Notes: generated by a model from the sequence alone, not told the origin. DNA of 64,000 nucleotides from Bagarius yarrelli (GCA_005784505.1 VCAZ01000001.1:14369597-14433596), one strand, 5' to 3'. Numbered from the stretch's first letter, positions 23,091-35,200 are shown. Made by a program: numbers and translations.

Positions 23091-23245
23091 TTTATGGCAT
23101 TTGGCGGACAGTCTTATTCCGAGAGATTTATCTCTTTATACAAATAAGCAATTAGAGTTAAGGAACTTGGTGGTGGTGCTGGGAATCAAATCCTGATCCA
23201 ATTAGAAGTCCAACAACTTAAACACTCTGCTACCACTCCCCACCC
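23091..23245 (-). repeat. tRNA-derived SINE (family A), diverged
   Basis: The tail end CATTTATGGCATTTGGCGGA, the body GAGTTAAGGAACTTGGTGGT and the head end GGGAATCAAATCCTGATCC with CTACCACTCCCCACCC follow the family A order. Confidence 0.72.
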
Positions 23246-23508
23246 ACACACCCACACACACTACAGACAGTTTAGAGATGCCAATCAGACTACAAAATAT
23301 GACTTTCAAATGCTGGAATAGGTGAAACATGTATTCATTAATTTCATCAATTTTTTACCCAAAGATTAACAAAAATACATACTTGCTTGTTTTGTTCTGT
23401 TCATGTTCAGCCATTAGTGTCTTTGTCACATCAGACTTCACAGTAGCGGTTAATAAATCACAAAAGTCACAACACTCAGGCTCTTTTGTCAGCACAAATC
23501 CTTTACTT

Positions 23509-23526
23509 GGGGGGGAGGGGGGGGGG
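23509..23526 (+). repeat. G-rich run
   Basis: Seventeen of eighteen bases are G, interrupted by one A. Such a run could form a G-quadruplex on the plus strand. Confidence 0.8.
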
Positions 23527-25706
23527 TTGATTTCCATACAAAATTGAAAAACTGTCCAAAGAAATGTTTCTATCGATAAGGTAAAGGGCGATATATTGAT
23601 TCAGCACATTTGTTGTCCATAAGCTTAAATTTGAAAATGTCATCCAATAAAAGTAAAACAAACCCCACAATAACCATCTGAAAAGTTAACTTCCATTCTG
23701 CCATTTTTGACAAAACAAATAACCAATAATTGATAATTATGATATTTTAGCAATAATCTGAGAGTCTGTAATAACATAGTAGTTGAGTGCAATGTTTTAA
23801 TACATTTTTCCATAAATCTGTCTGAGCCTGGACTTAATTTTAAATCTGTGGGTCGCCAAACAATTACCAAACCTTCAACCCTTCCACAAAGACAGATAAT
23901 CCCATGACAACACGATTTCATTAAAAACATTTCAACAAAGCTCTACACGTTATGGATTGTGTGGTGATGAATTGCGGTGGGACTCTTTTCTTGTAGCAGA
24001 ATGATTAATGAGAAATTAAATAAATAATATACCCTGCGGCAAAGTGCCACTCACTACATTCATTCACTACACCATCATACTACGCTCAATGGACAGAACA
24101 CTGAGATACCTCAAACAAAGTGCAAGCAATAAACTTTGAATGGCTGTCACAAGAGCATAGAGTTCAATTAAATTAAGCACCGCTACACTGATAGGAACAG
24201 CTCAGAAAGAATGTAATCCACCCATGTATAGTACCATTGCCCAAGATGTGTTTCTCAGGGTGTTTATGCTGAGGCGATAAATGCATTGTTAATTTGATAA
24301 GATGGAAAGACAAAGCTAAACTGGCACCTGACACACCGCTCTATTCTGCCAACACCGTGCTAAAAAAAAAGAAGCACTGGAAGAGTTATTGTTTGTGCTT
24401 CATGTGTGTATTTGAGACTAAATGTGTAATTCATGCATGAAAGTACAACCTGTCCTCTGAGAATGATGATGGGGGCTCCTTAGCTCCTTTTTTAAGGTTT
24501 CTCTTGTGAAGCTTAGGTAATTCATGAGGATGTAGATCTTACAAAGCGTAAAGCAATGAGAGTAGCTGCTTAGAAAATACAGTACTAAAGGGTGTTTTTA
24601 AAAGTCTTAGTTAATAAGCAAAATAAACCTTCTTTGGCAAAAGGTCCAAAAGGTTTTTCAGAATTTTTTAATTTTTTTTTCCAAATTAACTGCTGTAATG
24701 GTGTACATAATATCTCAAAATCAACAACTAAACACTAAAATCACACATTTGATCTGATAAGTAAAAAATGTAAGGTAACACTTAACTTATTATATTGTAT
24801 ATAAATATAGATGTATTATAATGTTTTAGATATACAGTAAATGTCACTGATAAGCAAAAAAAACTTACAGTTGTGCAGGTCTTTGCAGTCCCAACAGTAT
24901 TTGGGCAAAATCTCCTGATGAGAGGGGGAACAGTGTCCTTAATGAACACCTACTAGTTTCAGATTCTCTGATACAAAGATTCAGATTTGGGAAACATGAG
25001 GGCTTTGTGTCCTCCAGAGACTGCATACACAACCTGTATACATGAGGTTAGGCATATTGTTGTGTTCCAGAAGGTCACAGCACCCTGTCTGACCATAGCT
25101 CTGGGGCATTTAACCTGGTAATTACCAGCAGTATGCAGGAGGTCTGATTGACTCTCTAATCATATTCCTCCCCAGAGGAACTGACCCACTGCCAAATCTG
25201 TCATGCTAAAATACTGTATGTTTGGGCAGAATCCTGTATAAACCTGCTCTTATTCGAATATTGTAAAACAGGGCATAAAAAATGAGCTGGCTAGTTATGG
25301 TGTTCACGTTGCACTGTGTAGGCACCAGTCCTGATTCTGGAGCGTCCTGTAGAGCTGAACTATCTGTGCAAACTGACAAATCAGCCAGGAAGGATAAAAG
25401 GAAAGCTAATGTCTGTAGCCACTACCTAAAAAATAAAATATACTCTTGGGAGGTGGTCTCCCGCCATAAGCCCTTGGTTTTACTTGTAAAGAGTGCAATT
25501 GGCGATAAAAGGATAAACTTACATAAAGTCTAGAGAGCCTTGTAAGACTAGCGAGTCATTTTAAAGCCAAGATAAGAGGACATTTTATTATATCCGTTAA
25601 ACAATATTAGGCATATCTAATAAAACAATTTGCAATGTGCTGAAAAATGAAATCAGTGAACTCAAATGTCTTCAGTGCACCAGAACTTTTTATCTTTTGA
25701 CTTTTT
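23527..25706. other. No recognisable gene; possible conserved noncoding sequence
   Basis: Complex intergenic DNA. The block at about 24030-24480 lacks recognised repeats and has motif-rich sequence; see findings. Open frames at 23640-23930 (minus) and 25282-25533 (plus) have no recognised domain. Confidence 0.4.
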
Positions 25707-25714
25707 ACATATAC

Positions 25715-26678
25715 CAGTGGTTCCAATGACTTTAGTGAGGATTTACCCGACTGATACACCACTTAATACCACCACTATTATGTCACAATTATAGAAACCA
25801 TCAATACTATACAAAAACGCAATATGACACAGCGTGGAATTACAGCGAGAGAGACATTTCACGAATTGAGGATAAAAAACACTTTTAAGACTCCAAACCT
25901 CCAGAAAACAACCACAACTGTGCCACATACATCATCTGGGGCAGTTCAGAATCAATATTTATCTTAATATTAATAAAACACAAAAACATAAAAAGTTAAA
26001 TAAAATACATAATACATTTAAAGGCTGTAAGACAGCGTTACCGATCTGCGGCACTGGTCCGGAAGTGGTAAATGAACTCTTTTCCGGGCTGAGACAAGCT
26101 GGTTAGCTTCTTCGTTAGCCGACCTCTCCTCACAATGTCTAACTTTTCTGAAAAAATCTACCATGAAAAGTTATGGTTTCTCATCTGTCAGCCATTGTGG
26201 GTGTAAAAATTTTAATTCAACTGTACAGACGTGTTTTGCTAGTCTGTGCTAGGCTTTAAAAATTAACTTTAATCAACCAATCAGAGAAGGTGAAAAATTA
26301 TGATGTCATAGTGTGCCATCTAGCTGGCTTTGGGAGGCGGGTTTAAAATCTGATTGGTTAAAGCAACATTCTTTAATAATATTAACCAATTAGCAATCTG
26401 CTACTGCTAATATAGTTGAAGTTAAATGGGCAGCACTACTGATTCTGAAGGCTTTTGCAGATTGTGTTAAAATGGCAGCACACAGAAACTGAAATCTGAT
26501 TGGACAAAAACCTAACATCCACATCCACATACCTGTACTGGAAGCAGTGCAGCTGAGAGAAACACAAAATTAAGAGAATAAACTGTTGGGAATAAATTAA
26601 TACAATTTTATAACACAAATGTAAGAATTTAGGTTGTAAATGTAGGTCAGCTTCTGTGGCCCTGATTGCACACCACCG
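25715..26678. mobile_element. Nonautonomous hAT-type element, copy 2
   Basis: About 964 bases, begins CAGTGGTTCC and ends CACACCACCG. Flanks are ACATATAC (25707-25714) and TTATATAC (26679-26686), an 8-bp target duplication with six matches. It aligns in the same orientation with the copy at 14.1 kb, through GATTTACCCGACTGATACAC, AACTGTGCCA-CATCATCT, GTTAGCCGACCTCTCC and GTAAATGTAGGTCAGCTTCT. Relative to copy 1 it lacks several short segments and has GTTACCGATCTGCGGCAC that copy 1 lacks. No transposase. Confidence 0.75.
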
Positions 26679-26789
26679 TTATATACAGTCGCTTCACACT
26701 CTGTTATATACTATACAATACACATTATATGTGTGTAGTACATTAATTTAATTTAATTTAATTTTTAATTTAATTTTTTTCCGTATATC

Positions 26790-26886
26790 ATTTTTTTTTA
26801 TCTTGAAGTGTCATAAAAGAACATTTCACTATATGTTGTTCTGTGTATAATCATGTATGTGACAAGAAAAAAATAAATTAAAAAAA
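26790..26886 (+). repeat. LINE-type 3' tail fragment
   Basis: Contains AAAGAACATTTCACTATATG and GTGACAAGAAAAAAATAAAT, resembling fish LINE 3' ends that read AAGAATTTCACTG then GTGACAAATAAA. Short and diverged. Confidence 0.35.
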
Positions 26887-27311
26887 TGATAAAGTAAAAA
26901 TAATTGAAATGATCAATAATTATTTTTAAATACAATTTTCAATTTGTCAAACACAGTTATACTTTTCAGTTAAATATTGCTAAATTTTATATCAAAATTT
27001 AAGCCTTAAGTGACACAGTAAGTGCTGCGGACAGCATATGTTTCAGAAGACAAAATAACATCAGACATGTTGCTTAATTAGTAATAGTTTGAAACTACTT
27101 ATGTGTTGTGTTGCTGTTTAATTAATAGTTTTAACCCCATTTAAAATAGTATTTTTAAATCTATGACAGTGTTATAAGCATGTATGTTTGGTACATGTAT
27201 ATTTAAAGTACAAAGGTTTTGTTCAAGTGAAATAGAAGCTAATTAGCAAATATCTCCAATTTTTAGCATGTTTCCACTGTAATGATAAAAAATATATGAT
27301 ATTATTATAAG
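26887..27311. other. No recognisable feature
   Basis: AT-rich intergenic sequence. Confidence 0.5.
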
Positions 27312-27546
27312 TTCATTGTCATTGAACATGTACATGTACAGAGCCAACAAAATGCATTTTTCACATATCCCATCTTAGTAGGTTGGGGGTCAGGGTCAGC
27401 TATGATGCAGTGCCCCTGGAGCAGGGAGGGTTAGGGGTCTTGCTCAAGGACCCAACAGCGTTTGGATTGCTGGTGGTGGGGCTTGAACCCAGGTGTCTTC
27501 AGATCAGCAACTCAGCACCTTAACCATTTGAGCCACCACTGCCCCA
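27312..27546 (-). repeat. tRNA-derived SINE (family B), near full length
   Basis: Mirror-image order of the copy at 19.7 kb: tail AATGCATTTTTCACATATCC, body TGCCCCTGGAGCAGGGAGGG, then box B complement GGGCTTGAACCC and box A complement CCATTTGAGCCA, ending CCACTGCCCC. Confidence 0.88.
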
Positions 27547-28416
27547 AACCTAATTGAGATAAAGCACTAAAATGACAAACATTGAGGCTTGATTAACAAT
27601 GAAGGTCTGAAAGTCTTGCCTCTAACCCAATTCTACAATAAAAAACTTTTTTTTCTGTAAATGCAAGCAGTTTAATTTTAGGCAAAACAGCTGCCTTTTA
27701 AACGTCTTCAGATACTGGGACCTTAGCTAGGTGTGAAGTTGAATAAATTGCATCCCCAGAAGCAAATCCATGACAAATTAATTTGCACACCTAATAAAAA
27801 AACAAAGCTTTCAAATGTGGAGGACGAGTTTTAAAAACCCCAGAGCTGTATTGCTCCTGTATGCACCACATACTGAGAGCAACTCAAAGTTTTATTCCTT
27901 ATTATTCTGTTTGAACAACAGTAATTTCCTTCTTCTCTTTGATTTTCTCTCGATTTCCTACATACCAACTTTCTACTGCACTTAATAAGTAATCTTTATT
28001 TTTCTGAGTAAAAATATTGTAAGTCCCAAGGTTATTTTTATTAATGTTACTCCACTTTACCATGTGTTTTGTGTTTTCTCGCAACCACTGGTATAATTTT
28101 AGCAACTGGTATTCCACCCCGCACCTTCCATTGGATCAGTTCCAGCGGCAACCCAACTAATCACAATTAAGCTATGTCGGATCAAATTAAAATGGAAGAC
28201 AGGAGTAATCTGTCAGGTGGGCACAAACTAGGGTCAAAAATAACTCCATCAATAATTTTATTTGGTAATCAAATAACATTTGCTGTATTATTTTGCTCTT
28301 AATATTTTGGATTAGCACTGAAAGACACAGAAAGCTATTTGCTAAATTAAAACATTTAAATAGCATTACTTTATAAATGCATTTTTGATTAACTTCAGCA
28401 TAGCTAATGTATATTA
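27547..28416. other. No recognisable feature
   Basis: Intergenic. Short minus-strand frames at 27902-28117 and 28187-28435 have no recognised domain and AT-driven composition. Confidence 0.5.
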
Positions 28417-28678
28417 CTCTTATAATTACTTCCACTCTTCTGGAAAGTCTTTTTCACAAGATTGTGACTAGTGATTAGCGTTCATTCAGCTACAATAGTA
28501 TTAATGAGATCAGACACTAATGTTGGATGGGGAGGTCTGGGGTTCAGTCTGTGTTCCAGTTTACCCCAAAGGTGTTCCGTGGGGTTAAGTCAGAGTCAGG
28601 GCTCTGTGCAGGACACTTGAGCTACCCTATCTAAACACACTATATATTCTTGGTCCTGTATTAACCTCTGTGTACACA
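28417..28678 (+). mobile_element. Tc1/mariner MITE, truncated, forward
   Basis: Contains ACTTCCACTCTTCTGGAAAG, GTTCATTCAGCTACAATAGT, GATCAGACACTAATGTTGGA and GGGCTCTGTGCAGGACACTT in family order, without a clear left terminal repeat. It abuts the complete copy, which lies in the opposite orientation. Confidence 0.8.
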
Positions 28679-28680
28679 TA

Positions 28681-29190
28681 CACTATATTGTCAAAGGTTT
28701 GTGGTCACCTGACTATCAGATTATTATGTTGTTCCTCTTAAAAATGTTGCTACAAAGTTGGAAGCATAGCAAGGTCTGGAATATTTTTGTATATTGTAGC
28801 ATTACATTATTCCTTCAGAGGAACTAAGAGACTCCAACACTGTTCCAGCATGACAATGCAAAAAGCCCCTGATCCTCATTAGGACATGGTGTGTTATTGA
28901 ATAGCGCTTTAAAACTGGGGTGTTCTGCACAAAGCCCTGACAAAGCCCTCTTAACACCAGTGAACATCTCTAGGATGAACTGAAACTCTGAATGCACCAC
29001 AGACATTCTTACCTGATGTTAGTGTCTGATCTCATTAATACTATTGTAGAATCATAATGAGCCCAAATCTCACATTCAAGCTACAAATTGTAGTGGAAAA
29101 TGTTAAGAGAATAGTAAATCTGGGATAAGATGTTTAAAAACACATATGATTCTGATGGTCAGGTGACCACAAACTTTTGGAAATATAGTG
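28681..29190 (-). mobile_element. Complete Tc1/mariner-type MITE
   Basis: 510 bases beginning CACTATATTGTC and ending AAATATAGTG, flanked on both sides by TA (28679-28680 and 29191-29192), the target duplication of Tc1/mariner insertions. The terminal inverted repeats are about 40 bases; the left one continues GGTTTGTGGTCACCTGACTA and the right one GATGGTCAGGTGACCACAAA. The interior keeps decayed transposase-like text (GTTCCAGCATGACAATGCAA; CCTGATGTTAGTGTCTGATC; AATACTATTGTAG) but no open transposase frame. It is the best copy of this family here. Confidence 0.92.
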
Positions 29191-29197
29191 TAAATTG

Positions 29198-29760
29198 AGG
29201 GGCAGTGGCCCAAAAACTGAAAAAAAGTGACAGTAAGGGGGTGGGGTTGGGGCTTGTTTATACAAATATTCCATGCAATTAAAAGGTAGGACAACACATT
29301 CTGTAATAACTTTACTAAAGATGTTTTGATAGAACATCACATGCTGATAATAACAAATTGTTTACAGTTTAACATTTTGTTATTTATCAGTTTTTTTTAC
29401 AGCAAAAACCTTTGATTATGTACCATGCTTTAAAATATCTTGATAACCTCATATTTTATAATTTGCAGTTACACGTTTCTGATATATAATACCCAAAAAT
29501 CGTTCCTTTTTTTCACACTCTACAATATTCTTCTGTCAGTCGCTTTAACAATCTTACCCTGTACCTGTCTGATTTAGCTGATACTCAGTCGGCTTTTTCC
29601 CACTCTCTAAACTTGCTTCTGCATTCTTAATAAAATTATAAATATTAGACATTATATTTACTATACAGCATTAATCTTTTTTATATACTAACAAACAGCT
29701 CATTTAAAACATTTGAACTATTTGTACGCCTACTATTAATAGGAATTTTCAGACTCTAAA
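29198..29760. repeat. Dispersed repeat D, copy 2
   Basis: Starts GGGGCAGTGGCCCAAAAACT and carries the same ordered blocks as 20.5-20.86 kb, plus internal segments missing there. It ends around CTCATTTAAAACATTTGAAC and CCTACTATTAATAGG, matching the 21.67-kb tandem. It starts only a few bases after the MITE end. Confidence 0.6.
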
Positions 29761-31437
29761 CATCTCCTTTAGTTATTGTAGAGATAAACCATATGTAAGC
29801 ATGGCAGGTAACTTACAAGCCAAAAAAACAAACCAGTACAGGCTGTATAGGCTAATGAAGAAAATTGCCATGCTGTTTGTCTGCAATTTGGAGTCCAGAC
29901 ACTGGAGATGCAGACATAGTATTGATTGATGCCCCTGGCATTTTGGGATGGCTGTGCATGAAATTGTTTGATTTTTCTTTTTCGGTTGCTCCTCTAAACT
30001 GCACAATATTGAAGCAGCACCTGGTTCTCACTGTGGGTGACAAGATGGGAAAGCCACATGAAAATAATTGAGCCCAATCCGACAGCACTTTTTTTTATCT
30101 AGACTCACACAGATTATAAATGTCTGAGTGGTCTGGTCATAATCACAAAGGTCTTCAAGCTGTTGAGCAAGACAGGGCAGTTTAATATAAGTGTACCATC
30201 ACGTGTGGTTTTTTTTTCCGTCTACTGTTCTTAGTGGGGGTCACAGTGGCAACAGGCAGCACAGATTTTGTGATCCATGGCCACAGATTGCTAGACCTAC
30301 TATAAGATATAGTATTTAAAGAAAGTCTTGAGTTAGTCCTGCAGTTTTAGTTCAGTGAGCAAGAACCTGATCCACCTGTGCCCAATTGTAGAGGATTGAT
30401 AGAGGAACCTCATGTTTAAACTTTTCTTTCTGTCACTGTGCACCAAATCTGGGTAGGGTAAGCTCTAATTGGTGAGATGGAGTCATGGTGTAGATGCAAT
30501 GTCTGCAGGGTAAATTGTAGAAGTCAGGTTTAATGTCAATCAGACAGTCTTAAATGAAGTAAGTAGAGTTTTATATACATTTATAGACAACTAATTTATT
30601 TTAAAATAAGAATGTTATAAAATATTATTATTTATGATGTATAGAGACTTGTTTTTATTTGCTGTGTTCAGTTTTTTTTAACATAAGTGCTTAGGGAGCT
30701 TATTTCAGTTTGGCGGCATTGAGTGAGAAATGTGGATAAGTAAAATATTTGCATAATTAAACATATTTCTGAAATGATGTGTAAAAAAACAGAATATAGC
30801 ACTGTCTGGGGTCTCACCTCAAATGCTCCTCCTTACACAGATAATGAATGCAGTTCGCTAATAAGCTGCTGATGTCACTATCCCTACTAATTAGACACTA
30901 TTAATTAGATCACTAATAAATTCTGGCTACATCTGGCAAAACTAATTGCACAAAGGGAAAAAAAGCATCTGGTTCTTTTCACATACTGCAAGGTAGCTCC
31001 TTATTCACCTTCAGTAAAAAAAGAAAATAATGGAAAAAATAAGCAAGGGCTACAGGGACCCTATTCAGCGTTAATAGCATCCAATAATTTCAGTCTACTT
31101 TTAGTTAGAACCACAAGGACCCAGATGTGCAGGCAATTATGCATTTAATTTCCTTTCAATTTAGGGGAACATGTAAACAGTGCACTGAAAGATAAATTGG
31201 CCAGCCAGTTGCTTTCTCATCCTTCTGCTTCTCATTTATACTGAAAATAACAGTGGACCTAATAGCAATTGTTTTTAGATTTGGGGACAAAAAGGATTTC
31301 AATTACATGAATATATAAAAAGCAATTAATAAGAAAAAAAGTCTGTAAATATTACACGTTTCATTTATATACCCTAATTCCTATTGAATTCTGCAAAATA
31401 TATTACTGTTATGCTTTGTTCCGCTGTTCTCTTTCAG
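29761..31437. other. No recognisable gene; possible conserved noncoding sequence
   Basis: The region 30840-31270 is rich in TAATTA-type motifs and free of recognised repeats; see findings. The overlapping frames at 29773-30088 on both strands were not accepted as genes. Confidence 0.4.
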
Positions 31438-31556
31438 GGACTTCAGCTGCTTCAAAAATGCTATGGAAACTCTTCCATGTGACCTTAGTCTGAAGCACAA
31501 TCTATAAATCGACATACTCAACCAGGAAGCATAAAGACGCATTCGGCAACATACTG
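31438..31556 (+). other. Exon-like segment with flanking splice signals, noncoding
   Basis: TTCCGCTGTTCTCTTTCAG ends at 31437 and the segment ends at ATACTG|GTAAGC (31556/31557), giving a 119-base exon-sized block. Frames contain stops, so any transcript would be untranslated here, for example a leader exon or long noncoding RNA. Chance pairs of such signals are common in 60 kb. Confidence 0.25.
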
Positions 31557-31617
31557 GTAAGCTTCTTTATTCGGTAACGCATTGTTTGCTTGTGCTGATA
31601 AAAAGAAGTGACCAAAG

Positions 31618-31830
31618 CTAAGAGCAAGAATAAGAGCAAGCAGTGTGCCTTTTCCTGCTCGGGTGATGCACACAACCTTTGCTTTGTTTGCCTAGGACCA
31701 GAGCATGCTTAGCTAGCTTTCCCACCTGGCCGTGTTCGAGGACAAGGGGCAGCTCTGCAGTCCTTTTGGCTTTGGAAGCTGATATTGTGGGGATCCCAAG
31801 TTCAAGCAAAAATTCAAATTTAATTTCAAA
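31618..31830 (+). pseudogene. Retrotransposon gag-like relic
   Basis: The plus strand encodes KSKQCAFSCSGDAHNLCFVC followed by LGPEHA, then a stop. A Cys-rich segment of the type GD-H--C--CLG-EHA is typical of gag-like proteins of some fish retrotransposons (DIRS- or gypsy-like). The fragment is short, carries a stop and has no adjacent pol sequence. Confidence 0.4.
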
Positions 31831-32214
31831 GTTTATTTGTCACATGCAGAATCATCCACTGGCATACGACATCCAGTCAAATCCTTTTTACCACTGTCCA
31901 GCTTTGAGATCGGATACCATAAGTTAAAAACAGTATTAGAGAGTCTGATCCACCTAAATGCTTAAATGTTTTCGCGAATTATGTCTCACCTGACTGCTTT
32001 ATAAACAATGGTCAGTCTAAAGCAGGTTTTGCTAAGAAGCTATTTATAAAAAATGGTACCAACTATTTATGTCCCTGCTTTATAGACTTTCTTAATAATG
32101 TGTTACAGTTAGCAAGTTTTTTGATAAATGCAGCTAAAGTGTAAACTCTCATTGTTATGTCATCTTTTCTATGTACAACCTTTTCAATAAAATGATCATG
32201 GAGGAACCAGACAG

Positions 32215-32536
32215 GAGCCAGAGATAATGATAAGACCCAGCGGGTCGCTATATTTATGAGTGCGGAAGGCAGAGTAGGAGAGTGCTTTAGTGCTGTAGGA
32301 ATCTAGATCCATGTACTGGAGTTTTGTTGAGAATCAGGCGAGCAGGTCAGTAACAGAATGCTAACGAGTACCTAGCCTGCAACATGCAACATCTGAGACC
32401 AACAGTAACTGAGGCAAGGACTTGTGTATAAATAGGGTAAGTGATTAAGATAGAATGATGAAGTGCAGGTGTATCTGGGGTGCACCTGAGTGCCTAGGGT
32501 GCACGATGGTTGAGTGTGAAACCTGCGTGGCTATGA
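32215..32536 (-). mobile_element. Solo-LTR-like sequence
   Basis: On the minus strand it begins TGTCATAGCCACGCAGGTTT and, about 100 bases in, has CCCTATTTATACACAAG, a TATA-like promoter. The start is of the same type as the gypsy LTR at 19.5 kb. The other end is not defined and no internal retrotransposon sequence is attached. Confidence 0.4.
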
Positions 32537-32544
32537 CAATAATA

Positions 32545-35060
32545 ATAAATGACATTACATACAGCTTAGGGTTTTTAACTGTATCTGTTTATGATTAATG
32601 AGTTAAAAAATTATTTTAAATCGTTTTGGAGCAGTGGAAACGCCCCACCAACCGAGCTCATTAGCATTTAAAACAGCAACGAAAACAAAGCTGTTTTTAA
32701 CAAGGTAACTGAGCATTTTTTTTTACACTACCAATGCCATTTTTTTTTATTAAAGTATGTTAAAGATTTCATCAAGACCCTCAAGAATCATATCGACTTG
32801 TGGGAGTCCGATTGGATCTGTAAGTAAACCTATCTATCCATGTGAGCAAAATACTGAATACTATCTGTGAACACTAAATACTGTAGGAATAATGGCCATC
32901 TGTTTGCATGCTTTGTAGACCCTAATAAGGATCCTCTTCCTGTAGATAGGTTAGCCCATTAGATAAATAAAGCGATCATGTAAGCAAACATCAAAGCAGG
33001 TCAAGAGGGATTTCTTTCTTCTGAATGGCTTTCACTTGTGCTCCAGGTTTTCAGATTGATTGTTGCTTAATTGCATTTGTTGTGCAGTAAGTTTCCATGA
33101 TCGTCACCAGTAATCAAACGCAGCATGGTAAGTCTGTATTAAGAATGATTCGTTGTTTCATAAAAATACCATAAATATTTGACACCCTCATTCGAGCTTA
33201 GTGTTAGCATATTGAGTGCTTTTTATGCTTGATATACACCTTCTAATATTAAATAAGATGAAGGAATGACAGAAACTGTACATTTAAAGAAAGTATATGA
33301 CACTCCAAGAGAAACAACTAGAGGATGGATGTTATTTTAAAGCCAATTATGAAACTCTGCTCTAATGCATGCAAAACTGCATAGTAGGAGCTATGAGGAA
33401 TCTCAACATCTAACTAGGGCAACTTAAAAACAGCCTGCACCAAAAATTTTTAGAAACACATGCTTACATCCTAAACTGTACATTCCCAAAAGCACAATGA
33501 ACAAATTAGACCACTGGGCAAGACCAAAGATGCAGCTATGTGAGGACAGACCACATATGTGATATCTGCAGACTGTGCAGCCTACACCATGATGACCACA
33601 GTAAAAATCATTATGTACTCTCCTGACTCCCCACACAGAACATTTGCTCCTAATTCCCTTTAACTCCCCTAAGGAAGCAGGACAGTGTTGTTCAGACTGC
33701 AGGTTAAATTTCCTAGCACCAGAAAAGGAAGACTAAAATAACAAGCAAAACATGACTCATAACTTCAATTGAAAGGCTGAGAGGAATAACAGTTATAAAG
33801 CTGTCCACCCACACTGCTTTAGCATGCTTGGTAGACATCTTGTCATAAATGCCTACAAAATATAAATAAATTCCAGTAAAACTAATCTGCAAATCACAGT
33901 ACATAACTCTTATCATTTTTCAGTGTACAAAACCTTAAAAATCTACCCAGCAAGGCTTCACATTCACTTGTTTTTGCCTAATGGCGTATGAATATTTGAC
34001 TACTACCACCATAAAACTATAAAAGTTGCTCCAGAAGGTCTACAGATAAAACTACTATTTTTCCGACTCGTTAATTCAGATTCAGATGAAAAATGTATTT
34101 TCAGTCTCTTCCTTAGGTTCTCCAACACTATGTTTTATCTACTGGTTTTATCTATCTGCATTAAGATTCTTCTCCATACTAACCTTCCGTTGGTTAAGTT
34201 AAACTTTCTTTAGCTGACTAAACAATTTAGGTGTTTTATCACTATATGAACTTTTCTCCAACAGAGATTAAGCATTTATAGAAACTGAACTATGGAACAA
34301 GCACAACCTTTACCGTCAACATTCTTTTTAATGTACATGCATATAGCGGAAATGCACCAGGAATTCATAACCAACCAAAAATGTTAAATACTTCCCGGGT
34401 TATAAATAAGAAAGGAACCTAATAGCAGACCTCCGAAGATGCCTCACCTGCTTGAGAATGAACATAGTGCAAGTATTATATTTTAATTTAAAACCTAGAA
34501 TGACACCAGCTTACAATATATTATATGCTTGTATTATTTGACCAATTCCCCCAAGTGGGCAGAAAACTTCTGACAGCCATCCGACCCGGAAACAATGGTT
34601 ATGGTTCGTGTTTTCCATTATTTTCTATATTAGACATATATAGATATAAGATAATACCAGTAAACAGTGCCTGCGAAAAGAAACCATTTTACTGTTGCAT
34701 TTAATAATCCTTTGTAAATTAATTCACTCCGACAGGTGTGCATGAGAGTGATCCACGAAAGGGCAGGAAAAGCTGTTGAGTGTGTGGGAGCAAACGGCTC
34801 TTAGCATGGAGTGTTTGATGTGAATAGCTGTTAGGACTTGATTCAGTTCTGTTTGATGCATAATTGCACCATTCTAAAATTGTGTGCCTGTGTGTATGTG
34901 TGTAGGGGGGTGTCATCAAAGTGGCTTGCATGCACTTGTCTTACATTAAGAGCCGAAGAGTAGACACCTAAGCTGTTAGAAGTGCTTATATGTGATATTA
35001 TGTTTTGTGTAGGGCATGAGTGAGCATATTAACGTGTAAGAGTGAAAGTAATATTTATTA
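32545..35060. other. No recognisable gene
   Basis: Complex and AT-rich intergenic DNA. Minus-strand frames at 33424-33636, 33713-33916 and 34719-34931 show no domains. I recognise no repeat here. Confidence 0.5.
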
Positions 35061-35061
35061 G

Positions 35062-35200
35062 TGGTGCCTCAAAAAAATGAGGCTCTGGAGTTTAATCCTC
35101 AGCACTGCAAAGCTGCCACTGTTGGGCCCTGGAGCAAGTTTCTGATCCAGGGGTGCTGTTCACTGTGCAGTAATGAATGTGTGACAGAATTAAAGAAGTG
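35062..35200 (+). repeat. SINE (family B-like) relic
   Basis: GGAGTTTAATCCTCAGCACT (decayed box B), AGCTGCCACTGTTGGGCCCT and ATCCAGGGGTGCTGTTCAC follow the family B order; the head and tail are eroded. Confidence 0.6.

Noticed and set aside
14880..26618. Similar minus-strand frames in both hAT copies (14880-15119 and 26436-26618)
   Set aside because: Similarity reflects shared repeat DNA; the frames diverge and shift between copies, with no transposase motif.
29773..30088. Possible PIF/Harbinger transposase trace on the minus strand
   Set aside because: A weak resemblance to a CPKCxGAIDGTHI-like pattern could be forced only by switching frames; no terminal repeats seen.
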